Source: a bacterium
Lineage (GTDB): Bacteria; Cyanobacteriota; Vampirovibrionia; Gastranaerophilales; Gastranaerophilaceae
NCBI GenBank assembly: GCA_017396695.1
Contig: JAFQLC010000018.1
Span: 248,001 to 312,000, forward strand
DNA: 64,000 nucleotides
Reading direction: 5' to 3'
Position numbers and translations under genes: made by a program. The notes below the pieces were generated by a model, which saw only the letters and a list, made by a program, of their open reading frames with translations, had not been told where the DNA came from and made no database searches. Of this stretch, positions 26,270-35,421 are shown piece after piece; within the stretch, counting starts at the first letter, position 1, and each line of letters starts with the position of its first letter.

Positions 26270-27241
26270 CTAATTAGTTGAGTTTGCTTTATCCATTTCG
26301 AATATTAATCTTATTAATGAATAAATTGCAAAAAGCAAATATGAGTTAATATTATCTTCTGTTGAAATTTGAACGTTTGTTTTGCCTGCTTTTTCAGGGC
26401 TTTGTTTTATATCTTCTTTGAGAACTGTGTTTGTCATATTTAATTTTTTAGTCTTTTCGCTGAATAATTTTTCAAATTCATTCAACGGGAATGAATCATT
26501 GGCGTAAATTAGAGTTGTAAGTGAAGATGAACTATGCTCAAGAATTGCTTTAATTGCGCCCCAAGTTTTTGTGGTAATGGTTATTGTTGCAGATTGTACT
26601 TCAGAATCTTCCCCGCCACCTGCTTCTTTTTTCTTTTCAAAATCAATTTCAAAATTTAGGTTTTCCCCTGTCTTTGTGCTGAGCGGAAGCCAAGGGAGAT
26701 AGTATATTACAAAAGTTTTTAAAATTTGGTTTGTGTCTGCAGAAATGCTTGCATTGAGTGTTGTGATTATATTTAAAATATCTTTTAATTCCTTCTGGGA
26801 AGATAAATTCCCGTCACGAGAAAAAGTTGCCATCAAATCCATTATTTTTTTTGTTGCAAGAGAGGTGTTTTCGTTTAAAAGTTTTAAAATTTCAGCAATT
26901 TGAACGGATGTTTGTCCATTCATACCTTTTAGAGCTTTTCCTGCTTCGCCAGTTTTAGAGAGCATTTCCATATTTAAAAATTCTTCTAATTCACTTGGAA
27001 GGTATAAAAATTCTCTAAGCATTTTCATTTTGTCCCCTTCTCCCATATAAGGTGCATCAGACAGTACATAAAAAGGCATTGCGCCATATTGTGCAACATT
27101 TGGCACAGGGCGAGGAGAAGCAAAATTTGCTCCTTGCGGGTTAACAGGGGTTTCTTTAACGCCTTGAGCATTTGCAGTTTGAGTATTTGTCATCTGTCTT
27201 GCTGCAAAATTATTCAGAAAATTAAGTGGGTTAAAATTCAT
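26270..27241 (-). CDS. Flagellar cluster protein, possible FliK-like
   Basis: 323 aa, not confidently assigned. An unstructured Asn/Gln/Pro-rich N-terminus (residues 1-60) and a helical middle precede a C-terminal region with YYLPWLPLSTKTGENLNF, then ATITITTKTWGAIKAIL, which has the pattern of the FliK C-terminal domain (Leu-Pro, then beta strands on a T-x-x-x-G-x-I/V core). Its position first in the rod gene cluster supports a flagellar role such as hook-length control. No signal peptide. This is inference. Confidence 0.5.
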   Translation of the reverse strand: MNFNPLNFLNNFAARQMTNTQTANAQGVKETPVNPQGANFASPRPVPNVAQYGAMPFYVLSDAPYMGEGDKMKMLREFLYLPSELEEFLNMEMLSKTGEAGKALKGMNGQTSVQIAEILKLLNENTSLATKKIMDLMATFSRDGNLSSQKELKDILNIITTLNASISADTNQILKTFVIYYLPWLPLSTKTGENLNFEIDFEKKKEAGGGEDSEVQSATITITTKTWGAIKAILEHSSSSLTTLIYANDSFPLNEFEKLFSEKTKKLNMTNTVLKEDIKQSPEKAGKTNVQISTEDNINSYLLFAIYSLIRLIFEMDKANSTN

Positions 27242-27275
27242 ATTAAGATTATAATATTAAATGCCGAGTTTTCAA

Positions 27276-28127
27276 CTAAATTTGAGCTTTTATAACTCTT
27301 TTGATTCCTGCAAGGTCTAGTGTTGTTTCAATGTTTTTATAATCATTTTGTTTAAATAATTCTTCCACGTCTTCACTTTGGTTTATTCCAAGCTCAAATA
27401 GCATAAAGCCATTTTCTTTTAAATAGTTTTTTCCTTGAGTAATTATTTTTTCATAAAACTCAATTCCTTTGTCATCATCCGTGAAAAGCGCTGTTTCTGG
27501 TTCAAAATTTAAAACCTCGCCTTGCATTTCACTTTTCATCTTTTTTGGTATATAGGGTGGGTTTGAAATAATTATATCGAATTTTTCTTTAATATTTGAA
27601 AATAAGTCAGATTTTCTAAATATCGCAATATTTGATTCTAAATATTTTTGAGCATTTTCAATTGCAACAGTGAGTGCTTTAGTTGAAATGTCAATTCCTA
27701 AAATTTCGACTTTTTTCTGGAATTTATAGGCAAGTGTAATTGGTATAATTCCTGTTCCTGTTCCTATATCTAAAATTTTTATTTTTTCACACTCTTTAAA
27801 TTTTTCTATAATTTTTTCAGCTTCCACTACAAGTAATTCGGTTTCATCTCTTGGAATGAGCGTATTTTCATTTACATTGAAAACCAAATTCATAAATTCA
27901 CATTTGCCAAGGATATATTGAATAGGCGCTTTTGAACTCGCTCTTTTTTGGGCAAGTTCAAGAAGTTTTTTGGCGCTATCTTCCTCAATGTCTTTTCCAA
28001 GTGCTATATCTTCTGCGCTAATTTTTCCTGCAAGGTGCAAAATAAGTTTTGCTTCCGCTTCAAATTCTTCAATTTGAGCACTAGAGAGTATATTTTTTAT
28101 TTCTTTAAACAGATTTGTTGTTATCAT
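27276..28127 (-). CDS. prmC: Release factor glutamine methyltransferase PrmC
   Basis: Methylates the GGQ glutamine of peptide-chain release factors. 283 aa: N-terminal helical domain with PIQYILGKCEFMNLVFNVN, then AdoMet motif I LDIGTGTGIIPITLA, GIDISTKALTVA and the catalytic IISNPPYIPKK. The ATG at 28127 has AAGGA five bases before it; the longer frame would need a TTG. The 5' end overlaps the upstream gene by 23 bases. In many bacteria prmC follows prfA, which is not here. Confidence 0.93.
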   Translation of the reverse strand: MITTNLFKEIKNILSSAQIEEFEAEAKLILHLAGKISAEDIALGKDIEEDSAKKLLELAQKRASSKAPIQYILGKCEFMNLVFNVNENTLIPRDETELLVVEAEKIIEKFKECEKIKILDIGTGTGIIPITLAYKFQKKVEILGIDISTKALTVAIENAQKYLESNIAIFRKSDLFSNIKEKFDIIISNPPYIPKKMKSEMQGEVLNFEPETALFTDDDKGIEFYEKIITQGKNYLKENGFMLFELGINQSEDVEELFKQNDYKNIETTLDLAGIKRVIKAQI

Positions 28128-28608
28128 TTTTTCCTTCAATAATTTCCATAATTATATTTCTTAAATCCCACCTTGATAATCCTTCAAGAGATTTTTCTTC
28201 AAGTTTATGCGAGCGCACCAGTCCTTTATAGTATTTAATTTGTTTTTGGGTTGGTTTTGAGTTTTGCATTTTTTTAATCTGAGCTTTTTTTCTTTGTTCT
28301 TTTGCAAATTCTTTTTGCTTATCAATGTAGGGTTGTTGTTTTTCCATAAAATCGAGGTGATATTTAACCCCATCAACAAATTTTTCAATATCTTTTAAAA
28401 ATTTCTCATCATTAATATTCTCAATTACAAAATGAAAATGAGTTTGAGAAATTTTGTCGTAGTATATTTCATCATCTAAAAAATCAGCCAAAATCTTTGC
28501 CGTATCTTCTTCTTTTTTCTTTTTGGTGAGTGCTTGAAGATGCGAAAAAAGAGAAGATTTTTGCCTTGGTGTTAAATTTTGAAATAATATTTTTTTTAGA
28601 TTATACAT
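28105..28608 (-). CDS. Hypothetical helical protein, 167 aa
   Basis: Not recognised. Begins MYNLKKILFQNLTPRQKSSLF; very lysine-rich, with a predicted coiled coil or long helix at residues about 85-125 (EKQQPYIDKQKEFAKEQRKK) and a C-terminal LVRSHKLEEKSLEGLSRWDL that looks like a small helical domain. No membrane segment. It overlaps the MFS gene by 8 bases and prmC by 23 bases, so it belongs to the same transcript. A role in RNA or ribosome binding is a guess from its charge only. Confidence 0.6.
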   Translation of the reverse strand: MYNLKKILFQNLTPRQKSSLFSHLQALTKKKKEEDTAKILADFLDDEIYYDKISQTHFHFVIENINDEKFLKDIEKFVDGVKYHLDFMEKQQPYIDKQKEFAKEQRKKAQIKKMQNSKPTQKQIKYYKGLVRSHKLEEKSLEGLSRWDLRNIIMEIIEGKNDNNKSV

Positions 28609-29761
28609 TTGCCTTCTTTAATTTTTTATCTATTACAAGCATTATAACAGTTATTAAAATAACAAATGGAACAAGAATTTCAAGGTTTATCTTCTCCATT
28701 AAAATTCCAATAATGGCAGGAAATGTGCAAACGCCAACCCCTGCAAAACCTATTTGCACACCGCAAAGGGTGTCAAAAATATTTTCATCAAATCTTTTAG
28801 CTGTTGCATTCATCATACAAGGAAACAGGCCAGCAATACCTAGGCCATATATAATAAGCGCTATTGCGTTTAAATAAAAATTATGTGGAATAAGAAGAAG
28901 CAATGAGCAGAGCGCAACAAATAATCCGCCTGTTATAATTTTTTCTACATGTATTTTCGTGCTTACAAAACCCATTAAAAATCTTCCAACCGTAAAAGAG
29001 CTCCAATAAATTGAAACAAGAAGCCCAGAGCTTGTTATATCATAATGTCTTGAATTTACGAAAACACTTGCAATCCAAAGTCCAATTCCAACTTCAAGCG
29101 CTGCATATAAAAAGAAAAACAAAATATTTAAAATGGGGCGAAGAGTAAGCAATTCTTTCAGTTTTGGAGCACATTTTGAGTGTGTTTTCATCTCTTCATT
29201 TTGTTTTTCCCCAAGCAGTTTTTTTGTAAATATAAAAATTATAAAAAGGCAAAATAATAAGCAAGCAATAGCAATGTAGCCCGTGCGCCAATTGGATGTT
29301 AAATTGTTTGTAAAAGTTACAATATACGCACCTGCTGCTGCGCCTAATCCCCAGCTAGCGTGAAGCCAATTAAGGTGCTTTGCACTAAAGTTTTTAGAAG
29401 CGAAATTGTTGAGCGATGCGTCAACACAGCCCGCACCAAAGCCCATAGGAAGACAGAAAAATAACAGCATGCTCCAACTTTTTGCAAGTCCAAAACCAAG
29501 AAGTGCAATTGTAATTAGAGCAGTTGAAAATATTAAAATAGCATTTGTTGTGAATTTTCTTATGAAAAACGGGCTCAAAAAACTTGAGATGATTGTGCAG
29601 ATTGTAACAAACATCATAATAACGCCTGCTTGAGCAAGATTTTTGTCAAATGTTTCTCTCATTGAAACCCAAGATATTCCAAGGATTTGATCAGGAAGCC
29701 CAATCGATATAAAGCCTAGGTATAAAACAAGCAAAGTTAAAGTTAAAAGTTTGTTTTTCAT
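28601..29761 (-). CDS. Major facilitator superfamily transporter
   Basis: About 386 aa with twelve predicted membrane helices and a central cytoplasmic basic loop (residues about 180-200). An MFS-like loop is seen after helix 2 (FIRKFTTNAI), and GFGAGCVDASLNNF in helix 5. The closest pattern is the sugar (FucP/NarK-like) group that opens LGFISIGLPDQILGISW; the substrate is not predictable. The start MKNKLLTLTLLVLY at 29761 is preferred over an upstream in-frame ATG. Divergent from the gene at 29869. Confidence 0.88.
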   Translation of the reverse strand: MKNKLLTLTLLVLYLGFISIGLPDQILGISWVSMRETFDKNLAQAGVIMMFVTICTIISSFLSPFFIRKFTTNAILIFSTALITIALLGFGLAKSWSMLLFFCLPMGFGAGCVDASLNNFASKNFSAKHLNWLHASWGLGAAAGAYIVTFTNNLTSNWRTGYIAIACLLFCLFIIFIFTKKLLGEKQNEEMKTHSKCAPKLKELLTLRPILNILFFFLYAALEVGIGLWIASVFVNSRHYDITSSGLLVSIYWSSFTVGRFLMGFVSTKIHVEKIITGGLFVALCSLLLLIPHNFYLNAIALIIYGLGIAGLFPCMMNATAKRFDENIFDTLCGVQIGFAGVGVCTFPAIIGILMEKINLEILVPFVILITVIMLVIDKKLKKANV

Positions 29762-29868
29762 AAAAAATATAATAACCTTAAACGCAATTATTTCAAAATG
29801 TAACAAAATTTGTTAAGTAATTTGTAAAGTTTTTGTCTTTTTCTTAACAATTAACTATTATTATAATT

Positions 29869-30444
29869 ATGAGTGGTGTTAGTGAACTGGAAAAGATTTT
29901 TAGTTTTTTGGAATTAGAGTTAAGCTCTGATGGACTTAGTTTCTTTTTCAATATAAAGAAATGCTATGAGCGTGATTTAAGCTTATTCCGTGATTTTATA
30001 ATTGATTATCTTAATCTGCAAACGGATAATGTGATTTCCCCTGATGACGATTTGTACAAAACTTTTGTAAAACATTACTCGCAAATTTCGCTATATCAAA
30101 GTGAAGATGAATTTTTGGAACAATTTGCACGTTACGCAAAATATTATATTATGCTAAGCTATGAATATATCAAAAACGATGATTTCAAACATTGGATTTC
30201 GATAATTAATGCTTACCGTGGCAAAGTTGCATATCCTTTCTTGATGGAACTTCTTGATGATTTTGAAAATGGAAGAATAACAAGAGAAGATTTGAACCAA
30301 ATGGCGCTTATGGTTGTTAATTTACTACGAAATTCAAAGCTTGAAGAATCAGAGCTTAGAAAGGAATTTGCTCATCTTGGTTTAAGGGTGAACAAAATGC
30401 TAAGCTCGAAAGATAAGGAAGAGCAAATAGAAAAGGTCAGTTAA
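29869..30444 (+). CDS. Hypothetical protein, 191 aa, weak DUF262-like pattern
   Basis: All-helical, no membrane segment, begins MSGVSELEKIFSFLELEL. Segments LSLFRDFIIDYLNLQ, FARYAKYYIMLSYE and YRGKVAYPFLMELLDDFENGRITRED resemble the helical middle region of DUF262/GmrSD restriction-type proteins, but neither the N-terminal Arg/Asp catalytic block nor an HNH domain is present. It ends directly before obg: its TAA (30442-30444) abuts the obg TTG. A gene of this size so tightly joined to obg is more likely a lineage-specific partner than a fragment. Function unknown. Confidence 0.6.
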   Translation: MSGVSELEKIFSFLELELSSDGLSFFFNIKKCYERDLSLFRDFIIDYLNLQTDNVISPDDDLYKTFVKHYSQISLYQSEDEFLEQFARYAKYYIMLSYEYIKNDDFKHWISIINAYRGKVAYPFLMELLDDFENGRITREDLNQMALMVVNLLRNSKLEESELRKEFAHLGLRVNKMLSSKDKEEQIEKVS

Positions 30445-31725
30445 TTGGTACAATTCATAGATAGCGCGAAGATTAAAGTTCAATCAGGAAGAGGCGGCAA
30501 CGGAGCAGTTGCTTGGAGAAGGGAAAAATACGTAGATAAAGGCGGTCCAGCAGGCGGAGATGGTGGCCGTGGTGGCGATGTTTATTTTCTTGGAGATGAA
30601 GGTCTTTCTACTCTTTTAGACTTTAAATTTCAATCTGTTTTCAAAGCTGAAAACGGGGAAAACGGCAGAAGTAAAAATTGTCATGGTGCACTTGGTGAAG
30701 ATTTAATTATCAAAGTGCCAGTTGGTGTTATTGTAAAAGATTTAAAAACTGGCAAAATTATTGCTGATATTAAAGAACACGAGCAAAAAGTTCTAATTGC
30801 AAAAGGCGGTAGAGGTGGCCGTGGTAATGCTCGTTTTGCAACTCCACAAAAAAGAGCGCCACAGTTTTGCGAACCAGGAGAACCTCCTGTAATTCGTGAA
30901 TTGTTACTTGAATTAAAACTTATTGCAGATATTGGGCTTCTTGGCATGCCAAATGCTGGAAAATCCACTTTTATAAGTGTTGTATCTCAGGCAAGACCAA
31001 AAGTTGCAGACTACCCTTTTACAACTCTTGTTCCAAACCTTGGAACGGTGAAAAAACCGACAGGAGATGCTTTTGTGCTTGCGGATATTCCAGGGCTTAT
31101 TGAAGGTGCATCTGAAGGTATTGGGCTTGGATTTGAATTTTTAAGACATGTTCAAAGATGTAAGTTTTTATTGCACATTTTAGATATTACAGATGAAAAC
31201 TATGAAGAAAACTACATTAAAATAAATAATGAACTTAAAAAATATGACGAAGAACTTGCAGGCAGATATCAAATTCTTGTTTTGAATAAAGCTGATGCTA
31301 TGCTTGATGAGCAAGTTGCAGAGGCAGTTGAGAAAATGAAAAAATACAACTCAGATATTTTTGTCATTTCTGCTATTGCAAAAACTGGCGTGCAAGAACT
31401 TCTTAACCATATTTATATAAAAATTGATGAAATTCCATCACCAATAATTGATGTGGAACTCGACGAAGATACGGGCATTGATGATAATGATGATAGCGAA
31501 TATACAATTATGCAAGTTGCTAAAAATTGCTATGCAATTGATGGTGGTAAAATTAGAAGGCTTGCAGGGGTCACGGATATTCGAAATTCTGCACAAGTAA
31601 TTAGGCTTAAAAATATTCTAGATGCTATGGGTGTTTTTACAAAACTTAAAAAAATGGGAATTGAAGACGGGGATACAATAATCTGTTCTCATTTGGAATT
31701 TGAATACATGAGCGATTACTATTAA
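30445..31725 (+). CDS. obg: Obg/CgtA GTPase
   Basis: Essential GTPase in large-subunit assembly and stress response. 426 aa: Obg fold with glycine-rich turns (GRGGNGAVAWRREKY, GGPAGGDGGRGGDV, KGGRGGRGNARF, residues 1-155), G domain with GMPNAGKSTFIS, DIPGLIEGASEGIG and NKAD, and an OCT-type C-terminal domain (residues about 350-426). The start is a TTG at 30445, abutting the previous stop, with AAAAGGT at 30431-30437 as ribosome-binding site. TTG start is unusual but gives the exact family N-terminus. Confidence 0.95.
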   Translation: MVQFIDSAKIKVQSGRGGNGAVAWRREKYVDKGGPAGGDGGRGGDVYFLGDEGLSTLLDFKFQSVFKAENGENGRSKNCHGALGEDLIIKVPVGVIVKDLKTGKIIADIKEHEQKVLIAKGGRGGRGNARFATPQKRAPQFCEPGEPPVIRELLLELKLIADIGLLGMPNAGKSTFISVVSQARPKVADYPFTTLVPNLGTVKKPTGDAFVLADIPGLIEGASEGIGLGFEFLRHVQRCKFLLHILDITDENYEENYIKINNELKKYDEELAGRYQILVLNKADAMLDEQVAEAVEKMKKYNSDIFVISAIAKTGVQELLNHIYIKIDEIPSPIIDVELDEDTGIDDNDDSEYTIMQVAKNCYAIDGGKIRRLAGVTDIRNSAQVIRLKNILDAMGVFTKLKKMGIEDGDTIICSHLEFEYMSDYY

Positions 31726-31776
31726 TGTATTATTTTCAATCTTTTTTATACATTATATGTAGTATTTGTATCTTTT

Positions 31777-31804
31777 TTGCTAATTGAAATTTCTATTGTA
31801 TAAT
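31777..31804 (+). promoter_or_regulatory. Promoter of the pilus operon
   Basis: TTGCTA (31777-31782), 16 bases, TATAAT (31799-31804). It lies about 48 bases before the first pilus gene. The -35 has four of six consensus bases; the -10 is perfect. Confidence 0.55.
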
Positions 31805-31851
31805 AGAATTAAAATATGGGGCTCTTATTACGTAATAAATGGAATTAGTTG

Positions 31852-33489
31852 ATGTTTTTCGAGGAAGAAACTAAAGACACACATGGGAATATGGACGATT
31901 ACGACTTGGATATAGAACAAGGCGAATCAGTTAGCTGGGACAAGCTTCTTGACGATAAAGATGATCTTGATGAACCTGCTGATTTAGAAACCAAAAATGA
32001 ATCTGACGATGAAGATATTGCAGATAAACTTTTGAACATGGATGATGATTCATTTGATGCATTTATTGTGAAGCAACAACAAGCGGTTGCTGAAAATTCA
32101 GGCAATTCTAATTCGGATAATGAAGTTGATTTTGACGAATTTTTGCTTGATGACATTGATGATGAAACGGAAGACGCTCTTAAAAATGTAGTGAAAAATG
32201 ACTTAGGTTCTAACAATTATGAACCTGAAGTAGTTCATGAAGAAGAATTTGAAGAAGATGATGTTTTTGATTTTATTCAAGACGAAGAGGAAGAAGCAGT
32301 TGAACAAGTGACGCCAACTGTTACTTCGGTATCTCAAAACATCCAACAAGAAATAGCACAAATTAATGATTTAGACGACGAAGAAGAGTCTGTGGCGCAG
32401 TTTGTGCAAGAGGGAGAAAATGAAGCTCAAGCCCAAGTTGCTGAAGCATATGCTAAGGAAGAAGACGATAGTTTTGCCCCTGAGCAATTTGCAGAATCAA
32501 CTCCTGATGTGCCAATTGTTGCAAATAACAACCAAGGGGATGTAGGTTTTGAAAATCAAAAAGCACAAGGTGCTGCTCGTGGAAACTTCTCGCAAAAATC
32601 AAATGTAAATGAACCTAAAAAACAAAATTCTTCGGCAACAATTATTCTGTTAGTCGCTCTTTTGCTTGGGGCTGCTGGATATTATGGTTATACAAATTTT
32701 GGCGATAAATTAAATTTTGCTGGCACTTCAGATTCTTCTGCAGATATGTCGCAAGATTTTTCTTCTGTGCCTCCACCATCAGGTGAGGAAAATGTTGATA
32801 CAACTACTGTTCAAGCTCCTCCAGCTGATACTGTTGATGCGGCTAATCCACCTGCTGCTGTTGGCGATATTCAAGCGCCTCCAGCTGATGTTGATGCACC
32901 TCAAGTTGCACAAACTCAACAAGTTAAGCCACAAGCACCAACTGACACTCAAGCAACAAAAAGTGTTTCTAAGGCAATTGAACAAGGTAGAACAAAAATT
33001 TCTAAAGATAAAGAAGCAGATAAAACTAAAACAAGTATTCAAATTGTTACAACAGGCAGATTAAATCCATTTGTTCCTGTTGGAAATTTGAACAATATTG
33101 GTTTTATAACTTCTCCTAAAATTGATATTTTGCCACCGGCTGAAACCTTAAGTGAGCCTGATCCTACGCTTGATAAACTAATGAAAATAAAAGTTTCAGG
33201 AATTTTATATGATGGCGTAAATTCTTCAGCCGTAATTAACCTTGGCGGCGTTGATTATTTTGTTCAAAAAGGCGACAAAATTGACTCTTTCACAGTTGTA
33301 GATATCACAAAAACAACAGTTGCAATTAAAGAAAAAAATAATATTTTCTCTGCAACAATTGGCCAAGCTTTCACAAGCGACGAAATAATCAAAGGGCAAA
33401 CGCAAATCCAAAAATATAACAATACAGTTATAAGACAATATACGACAGCGTCAGATATAAATATTAACACAACAAACCAACAAAATTAA
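31852..33489 (+). CDS. PilP/GspC-like pilus assembly protein with acidic cytoplasmic region
   Basis: 545 aa. Residues 1-255 are extremely acidic and low in complexity (Asp/Glu runs such as DDETEDAL, EEFEEDDVFDF), a membrane helix spans 262-281 (ATIILLVALLLGAAGYYGY), a Pro/Gln/Ala-rich linker follows, and residues about 410-520 look like the PilP/GspC periplasmic domain (LNPFVPV, then LMKIKVSGILYDG, VQKGDKIDSFTV, SATIGQAF). It would link the inner-membrane platform to the secretin. First gene of a five-gene operon. ATG 31852 chosen (TTG precedes it directly). The long acidic tail is unusual. Confidence 0.75.
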   Translation: MFFEEETKDTHGNMDDYDLDIEQGESVSWDKLLDDKDDLDEPADLETKNESDDEDIADKLLNMDDDSFDAFIVKQQQAVAENSGNSNSDNEVDFDEFLLDDIDDETEDALKNVVKNDLGSNNYEPEVVHEEEFEEDDVFDFIQDEEEEAVEQVTPTVTSVSQNIQQEIAQINDLDDEEESVAQFVQEGENEAQAQVAEAYAKEEDDSFAPEQFAESTPDVPIVANNNQGDVGFENQKAQGAARGNFSQKSNVNEPKKQNSSATIILLVALLLGAAGYYGYTNFGDKLNFAGTSDSSADMSQDFSSVPPPSGEENVDTTTVQAPPADTVDAANPPAAVGDIQAPPADVDAPQVAQTQQVKPQAPTDTQATKSVSKAIEQGRTKISKDKEADKTKTSIQIVTTGRLNPFVPVGNLNNIGFITSPKIDILPPAETLSEPDPTLDKLMKIKVSGILYDGVNSSAVINLGGVDYFVQKGDKIDSFTVVDITKTTVAIKEKNNIFSATIGQAFTSDEIIKGQTQIQKYNNTVIRQYTTASDININTTNQQN

Positions 33490-33503
33490 ATCAGGAGTTT
33501 AAT

Positions 33504-35411
33504 ATGTTTCCAAAAACAAAGGGTATTACACTTAGAAAAATGATAGCATCAACCATATTGGTTGCTTTTACAACTTTATCTGCAAGTGCTATTAACAATG
33601 TTAAACTTAAAGACAGTGTTTCTCCAACTTTGCATGGTTCTGCTGGAATTAACACTATGAAAATTAATGCAAGTGCTTATATCACTGATTCTAATCAAAA
33701 AATTAGTCTTTCATTGAGGGATAGTGATGTTAAACAAGTGCTTAGAATGTTTGCGACAAAAGCGCAAATGAACATTATTTTTCATGATTCAGTAAATGGA
33801 AAAGTTACTCTTGATTTAGTTGATGTTCCAATTAATGAAGCATTTGAGCTTGTGCTTGATACTATGGGACTTACATATTACAAAGACGGCAAAACAATCG
33901 TAGTTGCAAAAAATGATTCAAATGCCGCTATTTCTGTTTCAAAAAGAAATTTAACTACCATTCCAATTAAATATGTAAATGCAGCAGACGTTGCAAATTT
34001 CTTAAACAAAAACATTTATGGCTCAAAAATGATAGGGCTTTCAACTGGTGAAATTGCAACTGTTAACAGTATTTCAAATGAACTAATTATATTCGGATCA
34101 ACAGCAGATGTTAATGCTGCTAAACAAGTTATTGAAAAATTTGATAAAAAACAACCAATGAAAACTTTTGTTGTTAACCATACAACGCCAAAAGAAATGG
34201 CGGAATTAATATGCAAAGCTTTCTATGAACAAGGTGCTGGAAGTAGTGGTTCAGGCTCTGGTGCTACGGGTGGCTTTGGTGGAAGCTCTCAAGGTGGCTC
34301 TGGCGTTAATGCTCAAGGTGGCAATAACCAAGGTAACTCAAGTGGAGACGGCGCTTCAACAGGTTTTGCAGGCTCATCTGGTAGCGGTGGTTCAGGCGGC
34401 GGTGGTTCAGGCTCTCCTGTAACCGAAGTTCAACTTGGTGGCGGAACAGTTGCTTGTGCTTTAGATAAATCTAATATTCAATCACAACATGCCGCATTTG
34501 GTAAATTTAAATCTCAAGTTGTATATTTCCCACAACAAGGCACAATAAGTGTTTATGGTGTTTCTGATGAGCAAATCGATATGATTTCAGATTTCATCAA
34601 AGATAATGACAAAAAACAATTAATGGCATATCTTGAAATGAGCATTTTAGAGCTCAATGAAACTGGCTCTAAAGAACTACAATCTGTTTGGGATTTAACA
34701 ACTCCAATTGCAAAATTTTCATTTAACGGAGGTAATTTCACAGTTGGTGCTACTCCTTTGTATTCAGATAAAGGTGGAGCTGAGCTATTTCCTGCAAAAG
34801 TTGCAAGTTACACTTCTTTGAATATGAATATCACAAATGCTATTTCAAACAAAAATATTAGAACACTTGCTAATCCTAAGATGATGATTACAAATGGTCA
34901 AAAGACAGTTCTTGATATGACAGAAGATTATATTGAATCTGTTGAAGCTGAAATGCAAGAAAACCAAACAATGGGTGGAGTTCCTCTTGTTGAGAGAACA
35001 TTTAATATTGAAAGCGATCTCGGTTTAAAAATTGAACTTATGCCATTTATCACACCGGATGGTTATGTTAACTTCAATATTCGTCCTTCATATTCAACAA
35101 TTAAAGACCAACCAAAATATATTTTGGTTGCAGGTGAAGGAGAAGAAGTTGTTGCAACCTTGCTTCAAAGAAGAAATCTTGAGCTTAATAACTTAAGAGT
35201 TAAAGACGGTGAAACTTTGGTTATAGCAGGTCTTATCAGTGAAAAAGAAGACCAAGATGTTAAAAAAGCTCCATTTTTTAGTGATTTGCCAGTACTTGGC
35301 TTCTTGTTTAGAGATTCATCAGATAAGAAAGAAAAATATGAGCTTGTTATAATGCTAACACCTCATATCGTGTATGACGACGAGGCTGATATTCCAACAA
35401 CAAATCTATAA
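33504..35411 (+). CDS. Secretin (PilQ/GspD family) of type IV pilus or type II secretion
   Basis: Outer-membrane channel subunit. 635 aa: signal peptide (residues 1-28, ILVAFTTLSASA), an STN/AMIN-like short domain (67-136), an N1-type domain (145-240) with IPIKYVNAADVANFL, a Gly/Ser-rich linker of about 60 residues (244-304), and the secretin domain in the C-terminal half with NPKMMITNGQKTVL, VKDGETLVIAGLI and PFFSDLPVLGFLFRD. AGGAG precedes ATG by about 8 bases. The glycine linker between N1 and secretin is longer than usual. No pilotin is apparent. Confidence 0.88.
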   Translation: MFPKTKGITLRKMIASTILVAFTTLSASAINNVKLKDSVSPTLHGSAGINTMKINASAYITDSNQKISLSLRDSDVKQVLRMFATKAQMNIIFHDSVNGKVTLDLVDVPINEAFELVLDTMGLTYYKDGKTIVVAKNDSNAAISVSKRNLTTIPIKYVNAADVANFLNKNIYGSKMIGLSTGEIATVNSISNELIIFGSTADVNAAKQVIEKFDKKQPMKTFVVNHTTPKEMAELICKAFYEQGAGSSGSGSGATGGFGGSSQGGSGVNAQGGNNQGNSSGDGASTGFAGSSGSGGSGGGGSGSPVTEVQLGGGTVACALDKSNIQSQHAAFGKFKSQVVYFPQQGTISVYGVSDEQIDMISDFIKDNDKKQLMAYLEMSILELNETGSKELQSVWDLTTPIAKFSFNGGNFTVGATPLYSDKGGAELFPAKVASYTSLNMNITNAISNKNIRTLANPKMMITNGQKTVLDMTEDYIESVEAEMQENQTMGGVPLVERTFNIESDLGLKIELMPFITPDGYVNFNIRPSYSTIKDQPKYILVAGEGEEVVATLLQRRNLELNNLRVKDGETLVIAGLISEKEDQDVKKAPFFSDLPVLGFLFRDSSDKKEKYELVIMLTPHIVYDDEADIPTTNL

Positions 35412-35421
35412 AATAATTTAT

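Noticed and set aside
31723..31755. Inverted repeat TAATGTAT / ATACATTA after obg as a terminator
   Set aside because: The loop is 17 bases, the stem is AT-only and no T run follows.
32717..33064. Gln/Leu-rich 115-codon frame inside the PilP-like gene
   Set aside because: A shifted frame over a repetitive Pro/Ala/Gln-coding region; no start signal.
34233..34415. Repetitive G-rich DNA that could be taken for a repeat array
   Set aside because: It is the coding sequence of the secretin Gly/Ser linker, in frame throughout.
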